A program made the position numbers and the translations under genes. A stretch of 64,000 nucleotides of DNA from a virus. The stretch spans positions 124,001 to 188,000 of the IMG/VR virus record IMGVR_UViG_3300024308_000302; one strand, written 5' to 3'. The notes under the pieces were generated by a model. That model was not told the DNA's origin, ran no database searches, and worked only from the letters and a program-made list of their open reading frames with translations. Below are positions 34,082 to 42,860 of the stretch, piece by piece (positions within the stretch are counted from its first letter, which is position 1; each line of letters begins with the position of its first letter).

Positions 34082-35125
34082 CTAAATTTCAATCATTTCA
34101 AGCAGAGCAACATCCTCTTTTGTAAGTGTATTTGTTTCAAAAGGGATATCTAATAGGCTTTTCACTTCTCTAGTTGGCATATACATTAAAGTTAATTGTT
34201 TAATATAATCTAAAAAATATATTCTATAATATTGAAAGCTTAAATCACAATTTAAATTATTAAAATCGATCTTTAATTCAATTGATTCATCAAATAAAAC
34301 ATTGCAATCATGTTCCTCATGATAATTTATAACGACTGTTTCAATGAAACTTGTTTGCAAATTAGAATCAATGTGCCACATAATATTGATAAATGACTCA
34401 AAACCAATATGGCTTGCAGTAGTGTTGATTTTAAAATATAAGATAAAAGAGCTTTTTGATACAGATTCTAATAAAAGAGGTTTATCAATAATGAATTTCC
34501 CATGTCTTTTGAGATTACCTACTTCAGAATCAGTCCACTGCAAAACTTGTTCAATATAACGAATTAAAGATAAAGCCTTGCAACTGTCATCTGTAAATTT
34601 CAATTCATTTGAAATATGGCCTGCATTTTTATAAGCATCATCTTTATACGTGCCAATTAGTAAAGATGTCTTTTCATTGTTGTAACAAATAAAATAAGTA
34701 TGTAAATTAAAATAATGTTTGTTTTTTCTTAGATTAAAATTATCAAGATCTCCATAAACAATAGTTTCAATAGATGGAAGCATTTTTGAAAATACATAAC
34801 TATCAAGTTGCTTATAATAAATGAAATTTTTATACATGTAATTGTAAATGAATTTCTTTTTTGAAAACTTAAAGCTATCAGGTAAAATTGAATGATTATT
34901 AGCAACTAAGGCATCATTAAAAAGAACATAAGTATGACAAAAGGTAGTAGATATATCAGACTGCTTAATAAAACTTAGAAAAATATCAAACCCATTAACA
35001 TGATAAGAATAAGTTTCATAGTACATAGCAGAAGCTGTCGAAATAGTTTTAGTGATTTTTTTGTTATCGATGATTAAAGAATGAAAATTTAGATTGTTCT
35101 TAACATAACGAATAATATTAAACAT
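34082..35125 (-). CDS. Family B paralogue, ends in TAG
   Basis: A 347-residue protein ending TKEDVALLEMIEI before an amber stop. The tail matches the 57692 and 47555 products (LNQDDLMVVDM, LSEDTLMLLSM). Beta-rich with many aromatic residues. No known family. Confidence 0.75.
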   Translation of the reverse strand: MFNIIRYVKNNLNFHSLIIDNKKITKTISTASAMYYETYSYHVNGFDIFLSFIKQSDISTTFCHTYVLFNDALVANNHSILPDSFKFSKKKFIYNYMYKNFIYYKQLDSYVFSKMLPSIETIVYGDLDNFNLRKNKHYFNLHTYFICYNNEKTSLLIGTYKDDAYKNAGHISNELKFTDDSCKALSLIRYIEQVLQWTDSEVGNLKRHGKFIIDKPLLLESVSKSSFILYFKINTTASHIGFESFINIMWHIDSNLQTSFIETVVINYHEEHDCNVLFDESIELKIDFNNLNCDLSFQYYRIYFLDYIKQLTLMYMPTREVKSLLDIPFETNTLTKEDVALLEMIEI

Positions 35126-35180
35126 AATTTAGTCCTGTAGTCAAAAAAGTATAGGCTAAAAATATTTAATGTCAAAAAAA

Positions 35181-35198
35181 AACCGCCCGAAGGCGGTT
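35181..35198 (-). terminator. Intrinsic terminator with UUCG loop
   Basis: AACCGCC, TTCG, GGCGGTT and a T run on the minus strand after MYG1. Confidence 0.85.
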
Positions 35199-35217
35199 GT
35201 AATGAACTGTCAAACAG

Positions 35218-36126
35218 TTATTGAATTTTCCCTTCGTGTGAAAGGATGATGAATCGAGCAACTTTAACAGCGTCTTCAATGCTGCCTTTGAAGAAGGTCA
35301 AGAAACCACTTTTATGGCAGAACCACAGACCTTCAATACCAGATACTTTCACCAATTCATCTTCTTTCAGTCCCCGCCAAGCCATTGGTGTTGGCGATTT
35401 CTGAGAGAAATCATTACGTGGGTCAGATGGAACAGTTTTAATGGCCCAAGTACCATTGCTATGTGGGTAGATAACCATTTTCTTGTCAGTCAATTTAGCC
35501 ACACGTTTTGTAGCATCCTTCACGTTGCTTTCGCAGACAACAACATCTGGATAAATTTCACTTTTCTTGATTGCTTTCACAATTTCTTTATCAGCCTTGA
35601 TGTTACCACGCACATAAGTAAAGAAGTTGATGAAGTAATCAACAGCAGCACGCAAAGCACGCTTGAACTGACGATCTTGTGCCGAAGGATCATCTGGTTT
35701 ACGGTTGTACATGACCAAGAAAATCAATTCAGACATTTTTTCAAGACCATTATCGTGCATATCAACACGACGAATCAGGTCATTTTCAATAACATCCATA
35801 GTATCTTCGTTCATGTGCTGATGAAGTTTCTTATTTTCACGCAGCCATTTCCAAACGATGCCGCAAGAAGACATAGGAAGGCCGTCTTTCCAACGCAAAG
35901 AATCATCGTTTTGGTGATGGTCGAAGTTACGCATTTCTGGGTCATAAACACCACCAACATCGACTACAAAGGTGTCTTTGTCAGCACGAGCAGCAGCAAG
36001 AATTTTTTCGTCACGGGTACGAATGAGTTCAACTTTTTCATCTTTAGCAGTAAAGTAGGTTTCCAAAAGAGCGATTGCGATCAATTCGTCAATGTGGAAT
36101 TGTTGAGAGTGAGTAACGACTTTCAT
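35218..36126 (-). CDS. MYG1-family metal-dependent exonuclease
   Basis: A 302-residue protein close to full MYG1/GAMM1 length. Motifs: THSQQFHIDE (residues 5-14), RTRDEKIL, VDVGGVYDPEMRNFDHHQ (DHH motif near 73), SSCGIVWKW, and a C-terminal PMAWRGLKEDELVKVSGIEG. Eukaryotic MYG1 is a 3'-5' RNA exonuclease of nucleus and mitochondria; bacterial homologues are poorly studied. It is more GC-rich than its neighbours. It probably degrades RNA or oligonucleotides. Single-gene unit with its own terminator. Confidence 0.9.
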   Translation of the reverse strand: MKVVTHSQQFHIDELIAIALLETYFTAKDEKVELIRTRDEKILAAARADKDTFVVDVGGVYDPEMRNFDHHQNDDSLRWKDGLPMSSCGIVWKWLRENKKLHQHMNEDTMDVIENDLIRRVDMHDNGLEKMSELIFLVMYNRKPDDPSAQDRQFKRALRAAVDYFINFFTYVRGNIKADKEIVKAIKKSEIYPDVVVCESNVKDATKRVAKLTDKKMVIYPHSNGTWAIKTVPSDPRNDFSQKSPTPMAWRGLKEDELVKVSGIEGLWFCHKSGFLTFFKGSIEDAVKVARFIILSHEGKIQ

Positions 36127-36300
36127 TTCATTAGTCCTTGTTTATTTGATGAGGCTATTATACACAAAAAACTGAATAGAAGCAAGAAAATTAATAATTG
36201 AAAAAACTGAGATACAAACCATATTATGTACAATCATTTTAATAGCACAAAAAATGTGTTACAATATTACCATAAACAAAACAAAACAAAAAGGAAAGAT

Positions 36301-36837
36301 ATGTTGTTATTCAAAAAATCATTGGCTGATAAATTAGAAGCAAAAATAATCGAATTATCAACAGAATTCAGGGATGAATATCAAAAAAGACACAACCAGA
36401 ATTATTTGGATGGATTAGAGCAAAAAGTAAAATCAAACAAATTTAAAGCTGCTGCTGGTTTTGTTGGTGCAACAGTTGCAGGAGTTGCTAGCATCGGTGG
36501 AGTATTTGGCGTTGCAGCAGGTGCAATAGCCACAACAGCAATTATCCCAGTTGTAGGTGTCAGTACAGTGATAGGTATCACAGCACTTGGGTATGCAGGG
36601 ATAAAAAAATTGGTAGCTGATAAGGCAAATAAAGAATTGTTAGACAACTACGATCCAGTAGTAGGACATAAGCTTGAGAATAAATTTGAAAGTAAATTAA
36701 GAAAATTATTATCAAAAACTGGTGATTCAATGAGTGAGCAATTAAACCAGATAAAAGATGCAATAAAAAATAATGATATGAACAGCTATGAAAAAGCAAT
36801 TAATGATGTAAAAAAGGCTGCCAAAAATAAAATTTGA
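36301..36837 (+). CDS. Glycine-zipper membrane protein
   Basis: A 178-residue protein. ATG at 36301 chosen for AAGGAA 6 nt upstream. A basic helical N-terminus is followed by about 50 residues rich in Gly/Ala/Val (FVGATVAGVASIGGVFGVAA and on), with GxxxG-like spacing as in glycine-zipper or pore-forming hairpins, then a charged helical tail. It could be a membrane-permeabilising or holin-like protein; no signal peptide. Plus strand, isolated, with its own terminator. Confidence 0.7.
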   Translation: MLLFKKSLADKLEAKIIELSTEFRDEYQKRHNQNYLDGLEQKVKSNKFKAAAGFVGATVAGVASIGGVFGVAAGAIATTAIIPVVGVSTVIGITALGYAGIKKLVADKANKELLDNYDPVVGHKLENKFESKLRKLLSKTGDSMSEQLNQIKDAIKNNDMNSYEKAINDVKKAAKNKI

Positions 36838-36854
36838 AATAATTTAAAAATAAA

Positions 36855-36877
36855 AAAGAAGCTGAAGCTTCTTTTTT
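36855..36877 (+). terminator. Intrinsic terminator
   Basis: AAAGAAGC, TGAA, GCTTCTTT and a T run on the plus strand. Confidence 0.85.
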
Positions 36878-36908
36878 TAACAATTAATTTCTGTATGTTA
36901 TTAAATTT

Positions 36909-37367
36909 TTAGGAATTTTTATTTAATTCAACAGCTTGAAGTGTCTTTGCGTTCTTAATTTGATCATGAAGAATACCAATAAAAAATACAAGAAAGAAAC
37001 AATAAAACATGGGTAAAATACTAAAAAAGAAAGAAAGGAGTAATCCAAAAGAGATCGGTAATATTGAGATATTACGTAAAACTAAAAAACTTTTAAGATC
37101 ATCTTCTTTAACTTGTAAAAACGTTAATGTCCACCAAGCCATATATAATAACCAAGATATGCTAACATATACTAGATATTTATCAACAAAATGAATTAAA
37201 GGTCCGAGCGTGTAATCATAGATAAATTTTAATGTATCATATATATAACCTGACTGACTGACTAAACTTTGAAGAGTTATTGTTATAACGCTCAAAATTA
37301 AAATAATACCAACAAGTTGTAAGAAAGATTTAAACATAACAGAGCATAATTTTTTATTTTGTATCAT
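36909..37367 (-). CDS. Membrane protein, about four TM segments
   Basis: A 152-residue protein with hydrophobic stretches near residues 11-32, 62-82, 96-113 and 115-135. AAAGGATA precedes the ATG. No family recognised. Confidence 0.75.
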   Translation of the reverse strand: MIQNKKLCSVMFKSFLQLVGIILILSVITITLQSLVSQSGYIYDTLKFIYDYTLGPLIHFVDKYLVYVSISWLLYMAWWTLTFLQVKEDDLKSFLVLRNISILPISFGLLLSFFFSILPMFYCFFLVFFIGILHDQIKNAKTLQAVELNKNS

Positions 37368-37477
37368 AATATATCCTTTATATAAGCTAAATAATAAAAT
37401 AACAAAAATAGAATACCATTCAAAAATACAAAATCAACAATTAACTAAGTAGTATTTAAATTTTAAAAATCAAAAAA

Positions 37478-37494
37478 AACCGCCTAAGCGGTTT
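37478..37494 (-). terminator. Intrinsic terminator
   Basis: AACCGC, TTAG, GCGGTT and a T run on the minus strand after the 37515 gene. Confidence 0.8.
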
Positions 37495-37514
37495 AGTTGT
37501 GTCGAACATAAGCT

Positions 37515-38126
37515 CTATTGAAGTAAATTCGCAAGATTTTTAAGTTTTTCTGCAACTTCTGGAGAAATTGTTGGTAAGAACTTCTTTTGAATATCTTTTA
37601 ATTTTTTAAATTGCTCAAAATGCATAGGATAAGTCCAATCATCAACAGAATGCCCTGAACAATTGTTTTTACAGTATTCATTTCTAAGAACAATAATGGA
37701 AACATCAGTAAGATCAACTACAGCTTTTTTCCAACTACTTTCAATATTTTCTGGCAAGTTAAATAGCAAAGAATAATTATTCAGAGAATGTAAATCAGTA
37801 GTTGTAAATGGTTTTTCAAATTCCATAGTATTAGCAACAACAAAATCAAAATTTTCTTCAATAATTTTAAGCTTTGAAACAATAATCTGATTAGTAATTG
37901 ATTGATTTGATTTCAAGCCACTAATAGGGAAATCAGTTAGATCAATTTTTCCAGCAGGATCATCTTCAAGTGAAATTTTACGTGAAAGAATAGTACCATC
38001 AGGAAGCCATTCTGATTCAGGATCACGGATAAGTACATGTTTCAAAACATCCATTCGGCTTTGAAAAAGGAGTGGATATTTGATAATGTGATTTTTGATA
38101 TTAATTTCTGCTGGAGCTAAAGGCAT
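37515..38126 (-). CDS. Hypothetical protein, ends in TAG
   Basis: A 203-residue soluble protein starting MPLAPAEINIKNHII. It contains NEYCKNNCSGHSVDDW, a possible metal or disulfide site. It ends at an amber codon; readthrough would run about 17 codons across the terminator. No family recognised. Confidence 0.7.
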   Translation of the reverse strand: MPLAPAEINIKNHIIKYPLLFQSRMDVLKHVLIRDPESEWLPDGTILSRKISLEDDPAGKIDLTDFPISGLKSNQSITNQIIVSKLKIIEENFDFVVANTMEFEKPFTTTDLHSLNNYSLLFNLPENIESSWKKAVVDLTDVSIIVLRNEYCKNNCSGHSVDDWTYPMHFEQFKKLKDIQKKFLPTISPEVAEKLKNLANLLQ

Positions 38127-38186
38127 GACTGTATCCTCTAAATAATTAGATAATTATAGCATAGACCAATATAATAAACAATAAAA

Positions 38187-38205
38187 AAGCACCCGAAGGT
38201 GCTTT
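38187..38205 (-). terminator. Intrinsic terminator with UUCG loop
   Basis: AAAGCACC, TTCG, GGTGCTTT and a T run on the minus strand after the 38204 gene. Confidence 0.85.
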
Positions 38206-38428
38206 AATCCAATTCTACTGCATATAACATGTCATAATAAACAAAAACAATTTTGTTATGTTCAACAGAAACATTTTTGATTCTTTTCTTTTGTAAACTA
38301 CGACCTGATTTTTTTAGAAACTGAGCATGAGCAATTTCAATGAGTTCTGGTTCAAGTACAGACAGTTCTTTTTTGAGTGCTTCAAATCGTGAAAATTTTT
38401 CTTTAATTTCATCTGAAACGAGTTGCAT
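38204..38428 (-). CDS. Small hypothetical protein
   Basis: A 74-residue protein: helical N-half (EIKEKFSRFEALKKELSVLE), basic middle (KKSGRSLQKKRIK), then two strands. It lies downstream of the 38509 gene. No family recognised. Confidence 0.7.
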   Translation of the reverse strand: MQLVSDEIKEKFSRFEALKKELSVLEPELIEIAHAQFLKKSGRSLQKKRIKNVSVEHNKIVFVYYDMLYAVELD

Positions 38429-38508
38429 ATTTTTTCCTTATAGATAATGTTAAAACAGGAACCTACCTGTTTCAAGCCAATTATATAGTAATATATAGTA
38501 AATGTCTA

Positions 38509-38955
38509 CTACATTTTTTTACCATCAAAAATGACAGTTTCATCAGGATCAAATCGAATGGCTGCACATATGACAATAGATTTGTCATAGTCCAATTCAT
38601 AATTCATATGTGTGCTTGGCTCAAGACTTCTAAGACTACGAATTAGAGCATCAGACCTATCATGAGTGATTAAAGAAGCAATAATTTGCAATTGGCCATA
38701 ATTGACGATGTTGCGAATAACAATCCTCAAAGACGATTTATCTTGAGAAATAGAAGCTGGTCTGGCATAAATAACTTCTTTTTTGCAGAGAAGTTCAATG
38801 GATTTGTCATCATATAGCATGAATTCCAAACATCGATCTGGCTGTAATGAGCGTGCTTTATCAACACGATCCTTAGTTTTGATGAATGTACCCAAGACAT
38901 TAAAATCTGCTGGCGTAGCAAATCCTTGGGCTACTAAAAAATTTGTATGTGCCAT
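38509..38955 (-). CDS. Hypothetical protein ending in tandem amber stops
   Basis: A 148-residue mixed alpha/beta protein starting MAHTNFLVAQGFATP. It ends DGKKM followed by TAG TAG, two amber codons in a row. A doubled stop is what one expects where single amber codons may be read through. No family recognised. Confidence 0.7.
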   Translation of the reverse strand: MAHTNFLVAQGFATPADFNVLGTFIKTKDRVDKARSLQPDRCLEFMLYDDKSIELLCKKEVIYARPASISQDKSSLRIVIRNIVNYGQLQIIASLITHDRSDALIRSLRSLEPSTHMNYELDYDKSIVICAAIRFDPDETVIFDGKKM

Positions 38956-39014
38956 AATAGAAACCTCATTAATGCAAAAACTATATCACTAATACTTAAA
39001 AAATACAAATAAAA

Positions 39015-39034
39015 AAACCGCTCGAAAGCGGTTT
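39015..39034 (-). terminator. Terminator of the 39.0-39.4 kb tRNA/ncRNA transcript
   Basis: AAACCGCT, TTCG, AGCGGTTT and a T run on the minus strand. Confidence 0.85.
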
Positions 39035-39040
39035 AGTGTT

Positions 39041-39117
39041 TGGTACAGTCAGGAGGATTTGAACCTCCAACCTTCCTCGGCAAAATGAGGATGCTCCACC
39101 CATTGAGCTACAACTGT
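39041..39117 (-). tRNA. tRNA with 8-nt anticodon loop
   Basis: A good cloverleaf (acceptor ACAGTTG/TGACTGT, D-stem GCTC/GAGC, T-stem GGAGG/CCTCC, encoded CCA). The anticodon stem TCCTC/GAGGA encloses ATTTTGCC, eight bases rather than seven. Depending on register it would read Lys (TTT) or Gln (TTG) codons. Enlarged loops are typical of +1 frameshift suppressor tRNAs. Confidence 0.8.
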
Positions 39118-39130
39118 AGAAATTAGGTCA

Positions 39131-39213
39131 GGGATGGAGAAACCTCTCAACATCCCCTAGTGACACGCCCCGCGACACCGCTGTCACCTCGCACCCTTTA
39201 GCGGATGCCCCAC
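39131..39213 (-). ncRNA. Conserved three-hairpin RNA, copy A
   Basis: Stems: GGGATG/CATCCC (39131-39156), GTGACA/TGTCAC (39160-39187) and GCACCC/GGATGC (39191-39208; a G-U pair on the minus strand). A second copy at 59608-59693 keeps the same fold with compensatory changes. Both copies lie immediately upstream of a tRNA in minus-strand transcription. Confidence 0.75.
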
Positions 39214-39285
39214 AAGTCTTTCATGTTCTGTATGTTGCTTATAATATCAAACTTTGAAGCTTTAGTCAACATCTTTTTAATTAGG

Positions 39286-39356
39286 CTCCGTGGTCTGGAT
39301 TCGAACCAGAGACTCCCCCTAATCGCGGAGTTGTTTTACCACTAAACTACCACGAA
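39286..39356 (-). tRNA. tRNA with abnormal loop, possibly Ile(GAU)
   Basis: Acceptor TTCGTGG/CCACGGA, D-stem GTTT/AAAC, T-arm TCTGG/CCAGA. The anticodon stem ACTCC/GGGGG leaves loop GCGATTA: C at position 33 and GAT at 34-36. CCA is not encoded (CCT follows the discriminator). Identity is uncertain. Confidence 0.7.
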
Positions 39357-39652
39357 ATAACATCTTGTTTCAATGTGTGTATAATATCAAAAAATAGAAA
39401 ATAAGTAAAGATATTTATTATAAAAAATATCTAACAACATATCAATTATAATAGTTTTTTTTAATTTAAAATCATGGAAATAATTTAATAAAATTTATGA
39501 TAAAGTATAGATTATGCTTAAAAAATAAAATTTTATTTTGTGTCATGGTGGTTTCTTTACTTATATAAAAAATGCTTTTAAATCAATTTAATTTAATTTG
39601 ATTTATTTTAAAAGTATATTAAAATATAAATATAACAACATCTAATATAAGC
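39357..39652 (+). other. Very AT-rich regulatory region
   Basis: No gene. It contains an 18-bp perfect palindrome AAAATAAAATTTTATTTT and, further on, AAATCAA/TTGATTT arms about 10 bp apart before the secreted gene at 39653. These look like operator or nucleoid-protein sites, but no factor can be named. Confidence 0.4.
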
Positions 39653-40192
39653 ATGAAAAAGAAAATAATAAAAATAATAAGTACATTTAGTTTAATAATT
39701 GTAAGCAACCATGTTATAGCAAAAGACTATTATATGCATATACCTCTTGAGAAAGACCAAATAATAATTGGAAATGAAAATGAAAATAGTCAGGAAGGTA
39801 ATAATGGAGTTGGACAAGAACCGGGAGAAACTTGTTCCAATAGTTTTGCCTATGTAGGAAAAGAATCTTTCGATATAACATATAGTGCAGGAATGATAGT
39901 TTTTACATTAAAAAATACAACTGGTTATGATTCATATACATCAATGATTGGTAAAAGTTTTGTAAAATTATTAGTTGTTACAGAATTACAGGGAATATCA
40001 AGTCATACTGCTGGAGCATTATTAGTGGAAGGGACTCCATTACAGTACACAGTTCGTTCTGGAGAATCAATCAAGATGACAATAACACCTAAATCATACA
40101 ATATGGAAACATTTGAAGAGTGTGCAAGCGGAATACCAGTAGAAGTTATTAATGCAACATATGATCAAATAACAAATTTGCCGTCTAATTAA
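39653..40192 (+). CDS. Secreted family C protein
   Basis: A 179-residue protein. Residues 1-23 form a Sec signal (ending VIA), then KDYYMHIPLEKDQIIIGNEN, a reduced form of the family motif AK[IV]PLE..GG.LP..SIIIG. Two cysteines (GETCSNS and FEECASG) as in other members. There is no clear ribosome site before the ATG. Probably a periplasmic or exported protein; function unknown. Confidence 0.75.
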   Translation: MKKKIIKIISTFSLIIVSNHVIAKDYYMHIPLEKDQIIIGNENENSQEGNNGVGQEPGETCSNSFAYVGKESFDITYSAGMIVFTLKNTTGYDSYTSMIGKSFVKLLVVTELQGISSHTAGALLVEGTPLQYTVRSGESIKMTITPKSYNMETFEECASGIPVEVINATYDQITNLPSN

Positions 40193-40214
40193 AAAGGAAG
40201 CATAAGCTTCCTTT
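40192..40214. terminator. Terminator between convergent genes
   Basis: AAAAGGAAGC, ATAA, GCTTCCTTTT with a T run on the plus strand. Confidence 0.85.
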
Positions 40215-40228
40215 TTTTAATTAAGGAA

Positions 40229-40912
40229 TTAAGAGTTGTAGCCTCGTAGCTGTTCAAACCCAGCTTTGAAACCTTTTTTAACAAAGTCTTTTGCATCAAT
40301 TTTGTTAATGAAACGTTGTCCATAGCTTAAATTATCAGTGCCAAGGAACAAAACAACCCAATCAAGACCTTTAATGTTCTCATCTGTGTCTGTATCAAAA
40401 AAATGCCCTTTTCTTTCCATAATAAAAACTGGAACATAAGCTTTTTTATTGTCATTAACAAAAGACATATAAGAAAGCTGGCAATAATTAGATAAAATTT
40501 GATGATTATATGAATTAGGTACTTCAATATATCCTACAAAACTACCATCAAAATAGGAACTAAAATCAGAACCCCAATCTTTCAAATCAGCAACATCATT
40601 ATTACAAAGTTCAAGAGGAATGCCAGAGTTTTTAGTCAAAGACTCAATATCTTCATTTGTAATAGTTTTAACACTATCCATAAATGATTGAAGATTTTTT
40701 GTGTCAGTATAATTGGGTTCTCGCAAAATATTGCCCACTTTTCGCTCAACCCGTTGACCTAACATATCTACAACTTCACACACAACAGATTTATCATTCT
40801 CAAGAAGAATACCAGTACGCTCAAAGAAATCTTCTGATGATTCAGCAAGGATTTCAACAGCAACAACGTGCTTGCCCCAGTTCATATAAACCTTACGACC
40901 AATAACTTGCAT
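40229..40912 (-). CDS. Hypothetical protein
   Basis: A 227-residue protein; the ATG at 40912 (MQVIGRKVYMNWGKH) has TGAGG 8 nt upstream. It ends with a basic/aromatic stretch (KKGFKAGFEQLRGY). No family recognised. Confidence 0.7.
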   Translation of the reverse strand: MQVIGRKVYMNWGKHVVAVEILAESSEDFFERTGILLENDKSVVCEVVDMLGQRVERKVGNILREPNYTDTKNLQSFMDSVKTITNEDIESLTKNSGIPLELCNNDVADLKDWGSDFSSYFDGSFVGYIEVPNSYNHQILSNYCQLSYMSFVNDNKKAYVPVFIMERKGHFFDTDTDENIKGLDWVVLFLGTDNLSYGQRFINKIDAKDFVKKGFKAGFEQLRGYNS

Positions 40913-40990
40913 AATTAAAACCTCATAGGAGTTTGAGAATATGAGTATATTATAGCAAAAAAACATTGCTATTGGAAGCTATTGTTTAGA

Positions 40991-41722
40991 TTAAAATTCT
41001 GCCATTTCAAGGACAGACATATCTGTTTTCAACAAATTTAAGTTTTCACCATACGTATTCATCCAATTTAATAAAAATTTAACAAAACTAACAATATCTT
41101 GATTTACAATTGATGGATGACTTCCCTCAAAAACCTGATAAAAACTATCATTAGCCCTATGATATTTTGACATAAAATAATTGAAGTAATAATGAACATC
41201 TTTGTTATAAACAAAAAATTGTGATAATTCTGGAAGTTTATTAAGTTTGAATTTTATTAATGGATCTTCTGCAATATGCCAATACATCAGAATAGAAAGA
41301 TGGGCGTCTTTATCAAACGAATAATGAATATCTATACAACTTAGTGCAAAATTATCATGAGAATGTTGAACACCACCAATAGTATAGCTATTTTTAGCAA
41401 TTGCTGATAAATAGTTAAAATTATTATCAACATTGATAGTGACATTATAAAAGAATGAATTAATTCCTTTAAATAAGTTATCATGATCGAAGTTAAAAGA
41501 AACTTGTAAATTGTCTTCATAGAGAAGAACAATTACATAACCATAAGGATATTCATATTCTAATCCATAGTTGCTATGGGCACAATTAAATGAAAAATCT
41601 TTTGAACAAACATCAATAGAACAAACCTTATTGAGTAAAAATGAAAGTTGTTGCCTGATAAACTTGTGATGCTCACCAGACAACTTTAGATTATTTCTTT
41701 TGAAATCAGAAAACAGTGACAT
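40991..41722 (-). CDS. Family B paralogue (hydrophobic C-terminal tail)
   Basis: A 243-residue protein ending LKTDMSVLEMAEF. Its middle VTINVDNNFNYLSA resembles VSISVDASFNFMSA of the 7318 product. The ATG lies 3 nt after the stop of 41726-42136, so it is translationally coupled. Function unknown. Confidence 0.75.
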   Translation of the reverse strand: MSLFSDFKRNNLKLSGEHHKFIRQQLSFLLNKVCSIDVCSKDFSFNCAHSNYGLEYEYPYGYVIVLLYEDNLQVSFNFDHDNLFKGINSFFYNVTINVDNNFNYLSAIAKNSYTIGGVQHSHDNFALSCIDIHYSFDKDAHLSILMYWHIAEDPLIKFKLNKLPELSQFFVYNKDVHYYFNYFMSKYHRANDSFYQVFEGSHPSIVNQDIVSFVKFLLNWMNTYGENLNLLKTDMSVLEMAEF

Positions 41723-41725
41723 CAA

Positions 41726-42136
41726 TTAACTCACATAAATACAACGACTTTGTAATGCCAAAAATTCATTTGGAATAAAGCCCGGATATGTATAACAATC
41801 ACAAATCAAAATTAGAGGACATGGTTTATTAACTACAAGATCATAAATAACTTTGAATTGTGATTCATTAGAAAAATTAACATTAGAAAGTATTAACATA
41901 GCATTTGAATGGCTCTTAATTAAATCATTAATAAAATCAAGGTCAAAATTGACATCAAAATTAGAGGCCCTTGTATAAATTGAGTCAGCATTTGGATGTT
42001 TTGCATCAAGCAACATGATAGTTGCATCGCTATGCTCACGAGCAATATGTGCAAGATCGGTTTCGCCTAGAGTTTTAACCATCAAAGGAATATTAGAAGA
42101 AACAAAAGATTTAAAAGCGTCTATTTTATTCATCAT
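41726..42136 (-). CDS. Hypothetical protein coupled to a family B gene
   Basis: A 136-residue alpha/beta protein with repeated hydrophobic strands (ATIMLLDAKH, NAMLILSNVNF, CPLILICDCYT) spaced like a small Rossmann fold. AGGTGA precedes the doubled ATG. It is upstream of, and coupled to, 40991-41722. No family recognised. Confidence 0.7.
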   Translation of the reverse strand: MMNKIDAFKSFVSSNIPLMVKTLGETDLAHIAREHSDATIMLLDAKHPNADSIYTRASNFDVNFDLDFINDLIKSHSNAMLILSNVNFSNESQFKVIYDLVVNKPCPLILICDCYTYPGFIPNEFLALQSRCIYVS

Positions 42137-42197
42137 TTATCACCTAATTGTTTGAAAAAATGATTATAACACGAATCAAAAAAAGAAACAAGAATAA

Positions 42198-42449
42198 TCA
42201 AGTGTCTTCAGTACCTAATGCATCATCCAAAACACGTTCACAAATACCCAATAAAGACTCAAATTGTTCTTTTACATGAGATTTTTCCAACAGTACAGCC
42301 TGTTCTTCTTGAGAAAGCTTAGAAATGTCAATATTTGCTACAGTGTTAATCTTTTTAGAACACCCTAGCAATGGTGTTTGCTGAACAGAAGGAATAATAA
42401 CATGTTCTGGAGGATCTTGTTTCTTCAAATTATCTAATTTATGTTCCAT
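42198..42449 (-). CDS. Small acidic hypothetical protein
   Basis: An 83-residue protein starting MEHKLDNLKKQDPPEH and ending DDALGTEDT; in an operon 11 nt after 42461-42841. No family recognised. Confidence 0.7.
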   Translation of the reverse strand: MEHKLDNLKKQDPPEHVIIPSVQQTPLLGCSKKINTVANIDISKLSQEEQAVLLEKSHVKEQFESLLGICERVLDDALGTEDT

Positions 42450-42460
42450 TGATCAATCAC

Positions 42461-42841
42461 TTATTCATCTGGAAAAATAATTGAATTATCTTTGATTTCA
42501 GACCAAAGCACACGAATGTCATCACCTTTAGTGTAATCATAGATACCTTCAAAACCAATACAGTCATCTAATACAAGATAGCGATCATCATGACCATAAC
42601 CACAAACTTGCCAGTGATCAGACCAAAACATATGCTCTACCAAGTCTTTGAGATTAGGATAAGTTTTACGCATCACATCCCAACTCGAAGCTTCAACACG
42701 GTCAGAAATGTCTTGATCAGGAGCATCAGCATCTTCTGCAATAACAACACATTTGAAGTGTTCAGTGCCACGAATACGCTCTTCTTTAAAAACAAGATTA
42801 ATCGTGCAAATTTCTGCTGATACGGCTACTTGTTGAGACAT
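42461..42841 (-). CDS. Family D paralogue
   Basis: A 126-residue protein, one of three relatives (44085-44435, 55981-56328). The shared plan is EERIRGTEHFKC, SW..m...YP.LKDLVEHMFWSDHW, G.EGIYDY and a final V.W strand. Function unknown. The operon also holds PTH2 upstream and 42198 downstream. Confidence 0.75.
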   Translation of the reverse strand: MSQQVAVSAEICTINLVFKEERIRGTEHFKCVVIAEDADAPDQDISDRVEASSWDVMRKTYPNLKDLVEHMFWSDHWQVCGYGHDDRYLVLDDCIGFEGIYDYTKGDDIRVLWSEIKDNSIIFPDE

Positions 42842-42860
42842 TCAGAATTCTCCAATTAGT

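Noticed and set aside
35314-36201. 295-codon open frame on the plus strand
   Set aside because: Exact antisense of the MYG1 gene, which has clear family motifs; the plus frame has no ribosome site and an implausible His/Phe-rich composition.
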